From: Superficieibacter sp. HKU1
GTDB taxonomy: Bacteria > Pseudomonadota > Gammaproteobacteria > Enterobacterales > Enterobacteriaceae
Assembly (NCBI RefSeq): GCF_029319185.1
Contig: NZ_CP119754.1
Location: forward strand, 2,170,001 to 2,234,000
Direction: 5' to 3'
DNA length: 64,000 nucleotides
A program made the position numbers and the translations under genes. Below the pieces are notes generated by a model. That model was not told the DNA's origin. It made no database searches and worked only from the letters and a program-made list of their open reading frames with translations. This document shows, in pieces, positions 17,225-25,880 of this stretch (position 1 is its first letter; the number at the start of each line of letters is the position of its first letter).

Positions 17225-17525
17225 CTGTCACTAACTCCTTCCAGTTAACGCTTTTGCCATCCACAATCCCGGTGATCGCCAGATGCGTATGCCGGGCGGA
17301 ACGAGCGCCGGGTTCAAAGGTGACATAAGCCCCGGAAACAGGGATGTCGTTATCCGGTTTGAAGAGAGGATCAACCCTAACGCGACCGGTAAAGTTCTCG
17401 GCTGACCCGAACACCGCATTCTGACTTCCTGCGGCGGCGATATGGACAGCAGGATTTTGCTCCGCTGCCCTGGATGAAAATGTAATAGGCAGTAACAGCC
17501 CGAGGTAACGTAAATGTCCGATCAT
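17202..17525 (-). CDS. Exported cupin-like protein with the central barrel deleted
   Basis: A 107-residue protein starting at 17525 (MIGHLRYLGLLLP) with a signal peptide cut near SSRA/AEQ. Its first 81 residues and its last 26 align with the two ends of the cupin at 4270-4728 (ENFTGRVRVDPLF and DGKSVNWKELV). About 51 residues of the middle are missing, however: HTH is followed directly by LAITGIVDG, whereas the paralogue has HTHPAGQ through SPMSHLA between. The frame is preserved. Half the metal ligands are gone, so cupin function is doubtful. Translation of the downstream CMD gene may be what keeps the frame open. It could be called a pseudogene. Confidence 0.75.
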   Translation of the reverse strand: MIGHLRYLGLLLPITFSSRAAEQNPAVHIAAAGSQNAVFGSAENFTGRVRVDPLFKPDNDIPVSGAYVTFEPGARSARHTHLAITGIVDGKSVNWKELVTDEQYHAH

Positions 17526-17589
17526 GCAAAGCGTCCTTATCAATGAAGAGGGGATTGCCTGCGATGATTTTATCGAGGGGGTGATGACG

Positions 17590-19040
17590 TCAGGCTGACG
17601 CCCCCCTGACAATTCTGTCAGTTAACCCTGGCCCCGGCTCAGTGCCGGAGTGAGCGTTGCCCGCCGCTTTATCCGCTTGCATCGCAAAGGTGAGGCCAAA
17701 TGTATTGATGCCAGCTTCACTACGGGCAAATACACCTCCCCGGTGCATAATGGCGACGGCACGCACGATCGACAGGCCCAGCCCGTTATGGGTATCACTC
17801 CTGGCCCGGGAGGTATCAACGCGATAGAACCGCTCGAAAAGCCGGTGTAAGTGCTCTGGTGCTATCGGATCGCCCGGGTTTGAAACTTCAACACAGGCCT
17901 GATGACCGGTTTCGCTTAACCGCACCGTGATCGTGCTGTTGCAGGGCGAGTGTCTTGCGCTATTTTCCAGAAATTAGCCAGTGATCGGTGGAACAGTCGG
18001 CGGTCGATGTGCGCTGTGACGTCGCCCTGGACATCCAGAGAGAGCTGTTTTTCAGCAAAAGAGGGTTCCACATACTCCGCTGTTTTCAGGGTTTCTTCCC
18101 GCAGGGAGACCTGCGTAAGCTGGGACGCATGTTCACCTGCATGGGACAGGAACAGCATGTCGTTAACGATAGACGTCATGCGTTCAAGTTCTTCCAGATT
18201 GGAACCCAGTAACTCTTCCAGTTCATCCTGTGAACGTCGGCGCGCGAGGCCCAGCTGCGTCTGGCCAATCAGGTTAGTCAGCGGAGTCCGGAGTTCATGC
18301 GCAACATCGGCATTAAAGCTTTCGAGCTGCCTCCAGGCGACCTCTTGCCGTACCAGCACGCCATTAAAAGATGATGCTAACTGCTGTAATTAGTCAGGTA
18401 ATGCTTGGGTATTCAGGCGCTGACCATGGTCCCCGGGAGCGAGTTGCCGGGCCTGTTTACTGAGCGCCCCAACGGGACGAAGACCGATCCTCGAAACGAC
18501 GTATCCCAGTAAGGCGACAACCACGACGCCCAGTGCGGTAATGATCAGCAATGTACGCGTGAACGCATCGAGTGTGCCCATGTACGGCGTAGAGTCGATG
18601 GCAACCACATAGCGAAGCTCAGGCCTTTCACCGTTGGCGGGGATCGTTTTCACTAACAGAAACAGCGAGCAGGCACCTTCTGATGCGCCTGGCACTTTAT
18701 TAAAACCTTCCTGTAAAGAAGACCACTGGACACCCACCGGGGGTGTTCCCCCCATGCTGAAGCGTGGGTCATCGCTTACTATCCAGTAGCGAACGCGTTC
18801 ACCTTCAGAATTGGTTAATACGGTGAATTTATTGGCAAGCGTCGACCAGCCGTCAGCCGAAGTTCGCGCGGTGATCCACGGACTCATTAATGATTCCCGG
18901 AATAGCAGCTCATTGTGCATCTGCTTTTGCAAAGAGTCATGCAAAGAGCCTTTGAGCAGGATGCCGATAACGGACACAATCAGCAGCGCGGATAAGGCAA
19001 ACATCAGCGCCAGGTGAACGAAGATGGAACGCTCAGGCAT
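17590..19040 (-). pseudogene. Broken CusS/PcoS/SilS-type sensor histidine kinase
   Basis: Three consecutive frames give one heavy-metal-sensor-type kinase. From 19040 come two membrane segments flanking a periplasmic loop (residues about 10-30 and 160-180), then HAMP. A TAA at about 18390-18392 interrupts the product after TQALPD, just before LQQLASSFN; a GAA-to-TAA change would explain it. The phospho-acceptor segment is NADVAHELRTPLTNL. Near 17950-17965 a one-base loss shifts the frame, and the ATP lid continues as RLFERFYRVDTSRA and NGLGLSIVRAV. The N box is destroyed by the shift. No functional kinase can be made. A truncated response regulator lies directly upstream. Confidence 0.88.
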
Positions 19041-19054
19041 GCTATCCCCTTCAT

Positions 19055-19330
19055 TTATGCGGACCGGACTTCAAGGACATACCCCATGCCTCGAACGGTA
19101 TGTAACAGCTTGATATCGAACGGGGCATCCACTTTGGCCCGCAGGCGTTTAATGGCCACTTCAACCACATTGGCATCGCTGTCAAAATTCATGTCCCATA
19201 TCTGCTCCGCAATCATCATCTTTGACAGGATCTCCCCCTGATGCCGGGCCAGAAGGCTCAGCAGGGAAAACTCTTTCGCAGTTAGCTCCAGTCGCGTTCC
19301 GGCGCGAAATACCCGGCGAGCCAGCAGGGT
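19055..19330 (-). pseudogene. Response regulator remnant (OmpR/CusR family), C-terminal third
   Basis: About 91 residues remain, starting abruptly inside the linker (TLLARRVFRAGTRLELTAKE) and continuing through the OmpR-type winged HTH (EQIWDMNFDSDANVVEV, IKRLRAKVD, LLHTVRGMGYVLEV) to TAA at 19055-19057. The WDMNFDSD and TVRGMGY segments are characteristic of CusR/PcoR/SilR regulators. The receiver domain is absent because a junction at about 19330 joins the gene to unrelated sequence. The normal 14-15 bp spacing to the kinase start is preserved. It is a dead two-component pair. Confidence 0.88.
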
Positions 19331-20502
19331 TGTTTATCACGCTGTTCACTTCAATCTTCAGGACAGCAACGACCAGTTGCGGGCAGGATATATGGATGCG
19401 TTCCAGGGATTAGCGCAGTTTACTGACAGCCAGAAAACGCTCACCCAGGTAATCGGCCAGACGGTACCGCTGATTGATGCGCAGACCAGCGACCAACGTA
19501 AGATTGATGAGGCTTCATTGGCCCTGGGGGCTTATCTGAAGATGGTCACGGATATCGTCAGCCAGGCCAGTGGAGCCCGTAGCCTGCGAGTCACCCATCA
19601 GGATGCAAACTGCACTCTTGCGACAGAAACCTGGCGCTTTTGCATCGCTGAAAAAAGCGTAACGGTGAATATCAATTCGCAGAACAGAACCGTGTGGGTA
19701 GTGACGTTAACTTCCGCCGATGGCGAGCCAACCGGGCTGAGTGATTATCCTGCTGTGCAGATTGCGGGCTATCAGCCACTCTTTATTCCCGAATTGAGCG
19801 ACTCCACCGCAGGACGTTACGCCTGGTACTATCAGAACGAACATGGGGAGCCCCTGACGGCTGACATTGCGCAAAGTCTGGCAGCGCGTACCGTGGAGTT
19901 GCCCGGGATGCAGATTCTGGAGCGGCAGGATGCGGTCTCAACGGTGTATAATTACCCGTAATGAAGATATCGGCGGCAGGATCAACGAGCCCTTTGTCTT
20001 CACCACGCCGGATGTCTCGTTTGGCAACCCGTTACATCCGACTCTGCGGTCCGCACAGCGTGTGAATATCGCGACGCTGGGAAGGCAGGATGGACAACCG
20101 GTGCAACGCTTGCTGGAGCAGCACCTTTCCGTGCTGTTTAACGCGCTGTTCGAAACCGATTTCAGTATAAGCAGTACACTGCAGGTGAACGTAACCTACG
20201 TTTATACCCTGGCATCCACGTTGACGGAGATGTCCATTTCGTTACCGCTGGCGGTGATGCCGCCGCTTGAGGTCAGCACCAACCAGCACAACGACCGTAC
20301 GCTTTCGCTGAAGACGATGGTTGGAACCTTAAGCGAAGCAATAACGACCTGGGCGCGGAAGTACCGTCCTTCTGAACTGGGAGCCTATCTGGCCTTCGAA
20401 GTGACCATTATGTCGAACCTGACGGTAAACCCGATGCCTTTGCTTGAACTTTCAAATCTGGTATTGCCGGTGCAATATATCGTTCCGGCGCTTAAGTCGT
20501 AG
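19330..20502 (+). pseudogene. Truncated and frameshifted 3' end of a large unknown protein
   Basis: Frame 3 is open from the junction at about 19330 to 19961 without a credible start (the first Met-type codon is a TTG at 19377). The similar-style protein then continues in another frame from about 19955 to 20502 (NEDIGGRINEPFVFTTPDV onward). Joined, it gives roughly 390 residues ending in VLPVQYIVPALKS. I do not recognise the family. The piece has regular beta-rich composition, no signal peptide and no obvious catalytic motif. It is probably the C-terminus of a much larger protein whose 5' end was lost in the event that truncated the response regulator. Confidence 0.65.
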
Positions 20503-20522
20503 GTGGCGTGAAGAGTCATAAA

Positions 20523-20550
20523 TCACGATCCTCGTGTACGGGGATCGTGA
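20523..20550. terminator. Stem-loop between remnant and VOC gene
   Basis: TCACGATCC and GGATCGTGA pair over 9 bp with a 10-nt loop. It may be the old terminator of the truncated gene. It lacks a T-run. Confidence 0.5.
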
Positions 20551-20632
20551 CGCGACCAACTATTCTCACTTATGGTAATAATATCTGCGAGGATATTGCA
20601 CAAAAACACGAAATTACGTGAAGAGGTTTACG

Positions 20633-21016
20633 ATGAAAATTGCCCATATCGCCATATGGACCCAAGACCTGGAGCAACAGGCGCGTTTCTGGGTCGAATT
20701 TTTCGGCGGTAACATCAACGACAAATATTGCAGTAAAACGAATCATGGATTTGAATCTTATTTCGTCACTATCAACGACACGATTGCCATTGAATTAATG
20801 ACCAAACCTGGACTCACTCGGGTGAAACCTGAGAATAATATGACCGGATGGGTTCATCTGGCGATTTCACCTGGCAGTAAGCAGGCGGTAGATGACATGG
20901 CGAGGCGGGCAGAAGAGCAGGGCATTCTGGTGTCGCCGCCGCGGACGACAGGGGATGGCTATTACGAGGCGGTGATTAGCGATCCGGATGGCAATTTAAT
21001 TGAGATAGTTGAATAA
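20633..21016 (+). CDS. VOC-family (glyoxalase/bleomycin-resistance-like) protein
   Basis: A 127-residue single-domain protein made of two beta-alpha-beta-beta-beta units: MKIAHIAIWTQDLEQQARFW at the start and WVHLAISPGSK in the second half, ending in SDPDGNLIEIVE, the typical family terminus. Likely metal ligands are H5 and E in the first unit and H and E in the second. The start at 20633 is preceded by GAAGAGG; a GTG five codons upstream is the alternative. These proteins act as lyases, isomerases, dioxygenases or drug-binding proteins. It stands alone and converges on the ysnF-like gene. Confidence 0.88.
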   Translation: MKIAHIAIWTQDLEQQARFWVEFFGGNINDKYCSKTNHGFESYFVTINDTIAIELMTKPGLTRVKPENNMTGWVHLAISPGSKQAVDDMARRAEEQGILVSPPRTTGDGYYEAVISDPDGNLIEIVE

Positions 21017-21019
21017 ACG

Positions 21020-21046
21020 TTCAGCCCCCGGCAGGCGGGGGCTGAA
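21020..21046. terminator. Bidirectional stem-loop between convergent genes
   Basis: TTCAGCCCCC and GGGGGCTGAA form a perfect 10-bp GC-rich stem with a 7-nt loop, just after the VOC stop and before the end of the converging DUF2382 gene. Confidence 0.75.
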
Positions 21047-21066
21047 GTTAGACCTGAAAGGCCAGC

Positions 21067-22107
21067 TTAGAATTTCTTATCGTCATCAAAACGATCTTTA
21101 TCTAACAGGCGGTCTTTATCGGAAGCGGATTTATCGACTTCGACTTCCTGACGACGCACGGTATCACGTACAGTTTCGGTGCGCTCAGTTCGCTCGGTAT
21201 CAATACCGACTTCTTCACGAATATGCGCCGTTTTATTTACTACCGGCACTTCATGAGACTCTTCAACTTCAATCGTTTTATCTGACCAGTCAACATCGTG
21301 CAGATAGGCTGGTTCGTCCACCGCCGAACGGAAAACATTGGCGTGATGCTCGGTCAGCGAAATATCTTCAGACACATCTTCTTCGGTCGTATAACGGCGC
21401 AGACGAATTTTACCGTCGCTAACCCGGCGTTTACTGATATCGACTTCTTCTTCAGCCAGTTTCAGCGTCTCACGATTAACATCATCTGACAGGGCGCGGT
21501 CACGGGTAAGATCGCGGTTATCAGAGAGGTCGTCGGTATCGGTAATATCATCAGACGAACTCCAGTCGCGAGTCCGTTCTGAGGCACTGAGGGTGTCAGG
21601 ATCAACGGCACGGACGCCACCCACGTTTGGCGGGATGTTACCCGTTGGGGCTACGCCGCTTACTCCACCTGTACCGACACCGGAAACGGGATTATCGACC
21701 GGGCGTACGCCGCCGATGTCCGCTGCGGTAGTGCTGTCAACTTCACCAAGATAATCGCGCTCGGTGGTCGGATCGTATGACCCGCGCAGGGAAGAGTAGT
21801 CGCTGGAATAGCTATCAAGCAGTGCTTCAACGCGATCCGCATCGTCTTTATCTACACGGGCAGTAAGAAGCACGCCGCCAAGCTGGATGGCTTTGTTATA
21901 TTCGGTGGCGTAGTCGTCATCGACATCGTCCCCGAAAAGGCGCTGCCAGAAGCTCGGATGGCGAATTTCTTTATCTTCAACGCGTAATCTTTCGCCCGAT
22001 ATGATATCAATATGACTTTCCGGGATACCTTCAGCGATCAATTTTTCTTTCGCTGCTGCTGCCTGCTGGGGTTGCTCGAAGGCGGTAACGATTTTTTCAT
22101 GAGCCAT
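21067..22107 (-). CDS. YsnF/DUF2382 stress protein with general-stress-17M N-terminus
   Basis: A 346-residue, very acidic protein. Residues 1-100 form a small ferredoxin-like module (KIVTAFEQPQQAAAAKEKL, ending LLTARVDKDDADRVEALLD) typical of GSP-17M/YsnF proteins. Residues about 105-215 are low-complexity, rich in Ser, Asp and Gly. Residues 215-330 are the DUF2382 domain (EETLKLAEEEVDISKRRV, EESHEVPVVNKTAHIREEV). Related proteins are induced by osmotic, desiccation or general stress; the mechanism is unknown. A second DUF2382 protein is encoded 38 bp upstream, probably in the same operon. Confidence 0.88.
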   Translation of the reverse strand: MAHEKIVTAFEQPQQAAAAKEKLIAEGIPESHIDIISGERLRVEDKEIRHPSFWQRLFGDDVDDDYATEYNKAIQLGGVLLTARVDKDDADRVEALLDSYSSDYSSLRGSYDPTTERDYLGEVDSTTAADIGGVRPVDNPVSGVGTGGVSGVAPTGNIPPNVGGVRAVDPDTLSASERTRDWSSSDDITDTDDLSDNRDLTRDRALSDDVNRETLKLAEEEVDISKRRVSDGKIRLRRYTTEEDVSEDISLTEHHANVFRSAVDEPAYLHDVDWSDKTIEVEESHEVPVVNKTAHIREEVGIDTERTERTETVRDTVRRQEVEVDKSASDKDRLLDKDRFDDDKKF

Positions 22108-22145
22108 CAGAGATTCTCCTCGTGCTTAGGTTACGGGGTATGTTA

Positions 22146-22556
22146 TTAATCTTCCTTATCCGTGGAAATATCTAATTCCTGACGTCTTAATTCGACGCTT
22201 TCCTGAAAATGTTCGCTGGTAAGAATTTTTTTTACGTGAATCTCCTCTACCAGAACCTGACGGCGTATTATTTCCACCTCTTCCCGAATCACCGGAATGA
22301 TATAAATATCACCCTCCTGTCGGGCCGTGGGGATCTTATCAGGTTGTATAATCTCATTTTTACTAACGCGATGAATTATTGCCTCTTCACGGCTAAGTTC
22401 GGTTTCGATGAGCTGCTCATCAGTAACCGTCTTACGAGAAATCTGAATGCGACGATCGACGATTTTTTCTTTCGATACAGTAATTCTTTCTTCCGCTAGC
22501 GGCATCGTTTTATCTGGCGTTGACGTAGTATTATTTATAGCATCTTTATTTCGCAT
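22146..22556 (-). CDS. Small DUF2382 protein
   Basis: A 136-residue highly charged protein made almost entirely of the DUF2382 domain: LAEERITVSKEKIVDRRIQI near residue 20 and IIPVIREEVEIIRRQVLVEE near residue 80, ending in ELDISTDKED. It has no signal peptide or membrane segment. It is transcribed toward the larger YsnF-like gene at 21067-22107 with 38 bp between, so the two likely act together in the stress response. The coding region is more AT-rich than its neighbour. The function is unknown. Confidence 0.85.
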   Translation of the reverse strand: MRNKDAINNTTSTPDKTMPLAEERITVSKEKIVDRRIQISRKTVTDEQLIETELSREEAIIHRVSKNEIIQPDKIPTARQEGDIYIIPVIREEVEIIRRQVLVEEIHVKKILTSEHFQESVELRRQELDISTDKED

Positions 22557-22994
22557 ATAACGTTTAAGCCTGTGATTTTAAGAATGTTCTTTGTTTAGCT
22601 AAATAATCGTCTGTCGTTGCTGTCAATGTATTTAAGCATAGACCAAACGGTATTTTTCGCCGCGTTGTAATTATGTAAAAATGTTAACAGATAATTTTTA
22701 GGCACTTAAGCGTTTGCACGTTGCTGTGCAAGGGAGAGGGGAAAGTAAGCAATGATTTCAGTGAAGGGCAACGTAAAAAAACTCTCAGGAACATGAAATC
22801 CAGATGTTCCTGAGAGAATGCAATGTGCATTATCATTACAAGAAAGGCTAATTTAAGGGATAAACAGGCAAAAAGATAGGCTATTAATAACTTTATCATT
22901 TTTGCTGTTTATGAGTTTGTTTCTAATGAAGGTTTAAGCCAGGATGGCAGGAGTGGAAACGCGGTAGCTACAGCCCCTTGCGGGGCTGCTCATC
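22557..22994. other. 438-bp intergenic stretch with a minus-strand terminator and possible small RNA
   Basis: No well-supported protein gene. The right part (22971-22988) has CAGCCCC/GGGGCTG, a short stem directly after the lipoprotein gene. The middle holds the strong terminator at 22782-22816. Between them, on the minus strand, about 150 bp are AT-rich and could be an sRNA or the tail of the lipoprotein message. A 71-codon minus-strand ORF here runs through the terminator and was not called. Confidence 0.5.
22782..22816 (-). terminator. Strong Rho-independent terminator with no assigned gene
   Basis: CTCTCAGGAACAT (22782-22794) and ATGTTCCTGAGAG (22804-22816) pair perfectly over 13 bp with a 9-nt loop. 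On the minus strand the stem is followed by GTTTTTTT. The nearest upstream minus-strand gene ends 180 bp away and has its own small hairpin, so this may end a separate short transcript. Confidence 0.85.
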
Positions 22995-23222
22995 TCAATG
23001 CGGGACTTCAGAGACGTTCTTAACTTCAGATTTGTTAATCTGTTGCTTCACGCCGTTAGCGTCTTTATAGCCCAACAGCCCGGTTTCAGATTCCTGCGGT
23101 TTACCATCGCTAATAATGGTCCGACCATCATTGGTATGAATGGCATAGCTTGTACGCGTGCAACCAGAAAGCGCTGCGGCAGCCAGCAGAACACTAAGGG
23201 GTATAATTAACGCTTTTTTCAT
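22995..23222 (-). CDS. YgdI/YgdR-type lipoprotein (DUF903)
   Basis: A 75-residue lipoprotein. The signal peptide ends in the lipobox LSGC, giving a lipidated Cys at residue 21. The mature domain (YAIHTNDGRTIISDGKPQES, then TGLLGYKDANG and INKSEVKNV) is the small SH3-like DUF903 fold shared with E. coli YgdI and YgdR. D23 to T/A-type residues after the Cys do not force inner-membrane retention, so outer-membrane sorting is likely. Upstream TATAGC-like sequence could be a promoter. The function of the family is unknown. Confidence 0.88.
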   Translation of the reverse strand: MKKALIIPLSVLLAAAALSGCTRTSYAIHTNDGRTIISDGKPQESETGLLGYKDANGVKQQINKSEVKNVSEVPH

Positions 23223-23382
23223 GTTTATCCTCGCTACTCTGTTGTTTTGTCAGAACTAAAGTATAGCAGCGAGATAATAGTTTGCAGGGCAACTACAAAA
23301 ATTAGCAGGATCTCAGACTACTGACAGAGTGGGGCGCCCCCTTGTTTCACGCACGGTTTGCCATCAAGCTCAGGATCTGCGT

Positions 23383-25575
23383 TTACATTTGGTTTTTTAT
23401 CCCGGGCAACAGGGGATCGATAAGCGCGGGCTGATGGGTCACCACGGCAGTCGGTACCTGACGCTGAAGCAATTCTGCTATGTCACTGGCTGGTACAGGG
23501 CGCGCCAGTAAAAATCCCTGTAAATAGTCACAGCCAAGGCTGGATAATAAATGCTTTTGCTCCACCGTTTCGATGCCCTGTGCCACCACGCTCATATGCA
23601 TGGAGTGTGCAACCTCGATAATGTTAGACACAATGGCCATATTTTTGCCGTTATAGCGGATATCTTTGATTAGACTCCGGTTAATTTTCAAGTGCTGGAC
23701 GGGTAAATCTTTTAACAGCATGACATTGGCATAACCCGTTCCAAAATTATCAATCGCCAGCGTTAGTCCTGAACGCATAAATGCCATCAACGTCCTCAGA
23801 CTGCGCTCGGGATTAGTCAGCGCAATGGACTCAACAATTTTGAGCGTCAGCCGGGCGGGAGCGACCGAATATTTTTCTAACATCGAGCAGACCAGCGTAT
23901 GAATCTCTTCCTGCTCAAACTGGCTGGCAGAAAGCGTAATGGACAACGTCAGTTCGTCATGGCCTTCCTCGCTCCATGCATTAAGTTGACGGCAGGCTTC
24001 TTCAATTACCCATTGTCCAACGGGCAGGATCTGGCCGTTTTTTTCCAGCGCGGGAAGAAATGCATCCGGCATCACAATGCCATTGACCGGATGACGCCAG
24101 CGCAATAGCGCTTCGAAGCCATACAGTGCTTCAGTTCCGTTGCTGTAGATCGGCTGGTACCATAATTCGAACTGCTGTAACGCCAGCGCCTGGGTGATGT
24201 CCTGCTCAAGCGTAAGCGCGGTATTACCTTGCTGCATGGTGCGCGCATTATACATTGCCCAGTTATTGTGGCCCTCACGCCTGGCGCTATTTATCGCCGT
24301 GGCAGCATTCATTTTAAGTTGATGCGAATTCTCACCGTCGCGCGGGAACATCGCCACGCCGGCGCTAAGCGAGAGATTGAGTAACTGCCCGGCTTCATAA
24401 ACCGGGCGGCGTACTGCATCAAGGATCCCCGCGATAAGATCGGTCGCTTCACCTTCGCTGGTATCAGGCACCAGCAGCATAAACTCGTCATCTCCCAGCC
24501 GCGCCAGCAGCATTTTTGGTCTTAAGCGAGCGCTGATACGGTTGGCGACCGCCATTAATAGCCGGTCACCCGCAGCATGGCCCAGCGTATCGTTAATACG
24601 TTTAAAACCATCAAGATCCATTACCATTACGGCGAACGTGGCGCGAACGTCCCGGGCGCTGAGCAGGCATTCTTCAAGACGCACATCCATCTGGATACGG
24701 TTTGCCAGCCCGGTGAGCGCATCGTAGCGTGATTGCCGTTCCAGTTGCAGGTTCAACTGTTCAAGATCTTCCGTCAGACGGGTAGTGCGCACCTGAGAAT
24801 CGATAATGGAAAATATGAGCATACATCCTAACAGCAGCAGCGTTGTGGCCGTTACCCACAGGGAAAGACCGTGCTCACTTAATCCGTCCGCAAGACCAGC
24901 ACCATGGCCGCCAAAGGTTGCCGCACCCATGCCGATATAATGGACGGCGGCGACGGCGAGGCCCATCACTATTGCCGCGAGAATACGATGCGAAAGCCTG
25001 TTTTTATGCCGTTGCCGCAGGCTAAATGTCAGCCACAGGGCAATACCGCAGGCAGCAAACGCGACGAGCACTGACAGGGCAATCAGCGGCTTACTCCACA
25101 CAATTGACCCGTGAAATCGTAGCGCAGACATCCCGGTATAATGCATGGTGACCACGCCGCCGCTGAGAATGCCCGTCGCCAAAATCCATCGTTTGGGCGC
25201 GAGCGCGCTGGAGGAAACCGCAATAGTAATCGCGGCGATAGCACTGCCAATAGCCACCAGCAGCGAAATTAAGGTGAGCGAGAAGTCGTAGCGCATCGGC
25301 ATCGTCATCCTCATGGATAACATGCCGATAAAATGCATTGACCAGATCCCAAGGCCCAGCGTCGCACCGGCGGAAAATCGCCAGAAGAAATCCGTTTTAC
25401 GTTGTGAAACGGTAATTTTCGCGGCGCAATCAAGCGCCACAAAGGAAGCCATGAAAGCAACAATAAAAGAGACCCCGATCAACATCGGATCCCATGAGAC
25501 GAGGACCATCATACCGTCCAGAATAAAATAAGATAAGTCTAATTTAGCAGTTAAATCGCGTTTTGCGTTACTCAT
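23383..25575 (-). CDS. MHYT-GGDEF-EAL membrane protein with degenerate catalytic motifs
   Basis: A 730-residue inner-membrane protein. Seven N-terminal helices carry three MHYT signatures (SMHFIGM, TMHYTGM, VHYIGM), thought to bind a metal and sense gases. The GGDEF domain follows (YDALTGLANR start), but its signature reads RLGDDEF, losing the second Gly. The EAL domain keeps EALLRW but has SITLSAS where Asn is expected and DNFGTG instead of DDFGTG, so two metal ligands are altered. Lys, Glu and the final Gln (LQGFLLARP) remain. It is probably a c-di-GMP-binding or regulatory protein rather than an enzyme, though weak activity cannot be excluded. Confidence 0.9.
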   Translation of the reverse strand: MSNAKRDLTAKLDLSYFILDGMMVLVSWDPMLIGVSFIVAFMASFVALDCAAKITVSQRKTDFFWRFSAGATLGLGIWSMHFIGMLSMRMTMPMRYDFSLTLISLLVAIGSAIAAITIAVSSSALAPKRWILATGILSGGVVTMHYTGMSALRFHGSIVWSKPLIALSVLVAFAACGIALWLTFSLRQRHKNRLSHRILAAIVMGLAVAAVHYIGMGAATFGGHGAGLADGLSEHGLSLWVTATTLLLLGCMLIFSIIDSQVRTTRLTEDLEQLNLQLERQSRYDALTGLANRIQMDVRLEECLLSARDVRATFAVMVMDLDGFKRINDTLGHAAGDRLLMAVANRISARLRPKMLLARLGDDEFMLLVPDTSEGEATDLIAGILDAVRRPVYEAGQLLNLSLSAGVAMFPRDGENSHQLKMNAATAINSARREGHNNWAMYNARTMQQGNTALTLEQDITQALALQQFELWYQPIYSNGTEALYGFEALLRWRHPVNGIVMPDAFLPALEKNGQILPVGQWVIEEACRQLNAWSEEGHDELTLSITLSASQFEQEEIHTLVCSMLEKYSVAPARLTLKIVESIALTNPERSLRTLMAFMRSGLTLAIDNFGTGYANVMLLKDLPVQHLKINRSLIKDIRYNGKNMAIVSNIIEVAHSMHMSVVAQGIETVEQKHLLSSLGCDYLQGFLLARPVPASDIAELLQRQVPTAVVTHQPALIDPLLPGIKNQM

Positions 25576-25880
25576 TTGCCCGTCAGGAAAAAATATATTT
25601 TCCTTTACACAGGGCGGTCTTAGCCCATCCTGGACGCCAGTTTAAGGCGAAGATGATTTTAGTGGAGTTTGCCAGTTCGTTAGCAGGTTAATTAATTCAT
25701 CACACAACATACCTTTTAAAATTATTTCGCTGGCTGCCGTAGCGCTTATTTATAAAAGCCGCTCTATTCAGTTATTTGCCAGACGTCACTTAAGTAAAAC
25801 CAATTATCCTTTCGCTTACAGTTGCTTAACGTCGGCATATGGCTAGACTAACCACAAGAATGATGAATAACGGAGGCGCT
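25576..25880. other. 305-bp divergent promoter region of the MHYT gene and zntB
   Basis: AT-rich, with no coding signal beyond the non-conserved 5' extension of the zntB frame. I see no clear operator or hairpin. The only firm element is the GGAGG Shine-Dalgarno of zntB at 25872-25876. Confidence 0.5.

Noticed and set aside
18900..19040. Treating the histidine kinase N-terminal part as a complete membrane sensor protein
   Set aside because: The frame ends at a TAA inside the linker after HAMP and the remaining kinase domains follow in register, so it is one broken gene.
22684..22899. 71-residue minus-strand ORF with hydrophobic start (MIKLLIAYLFACLSLKLAFL)
   Set aside because: It reads straight through the strong minus-strand terminator at 22782-22816, so most of it would not be transcribed; no ribosome-binding site. 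Recorded as a possible sRNA region instead.
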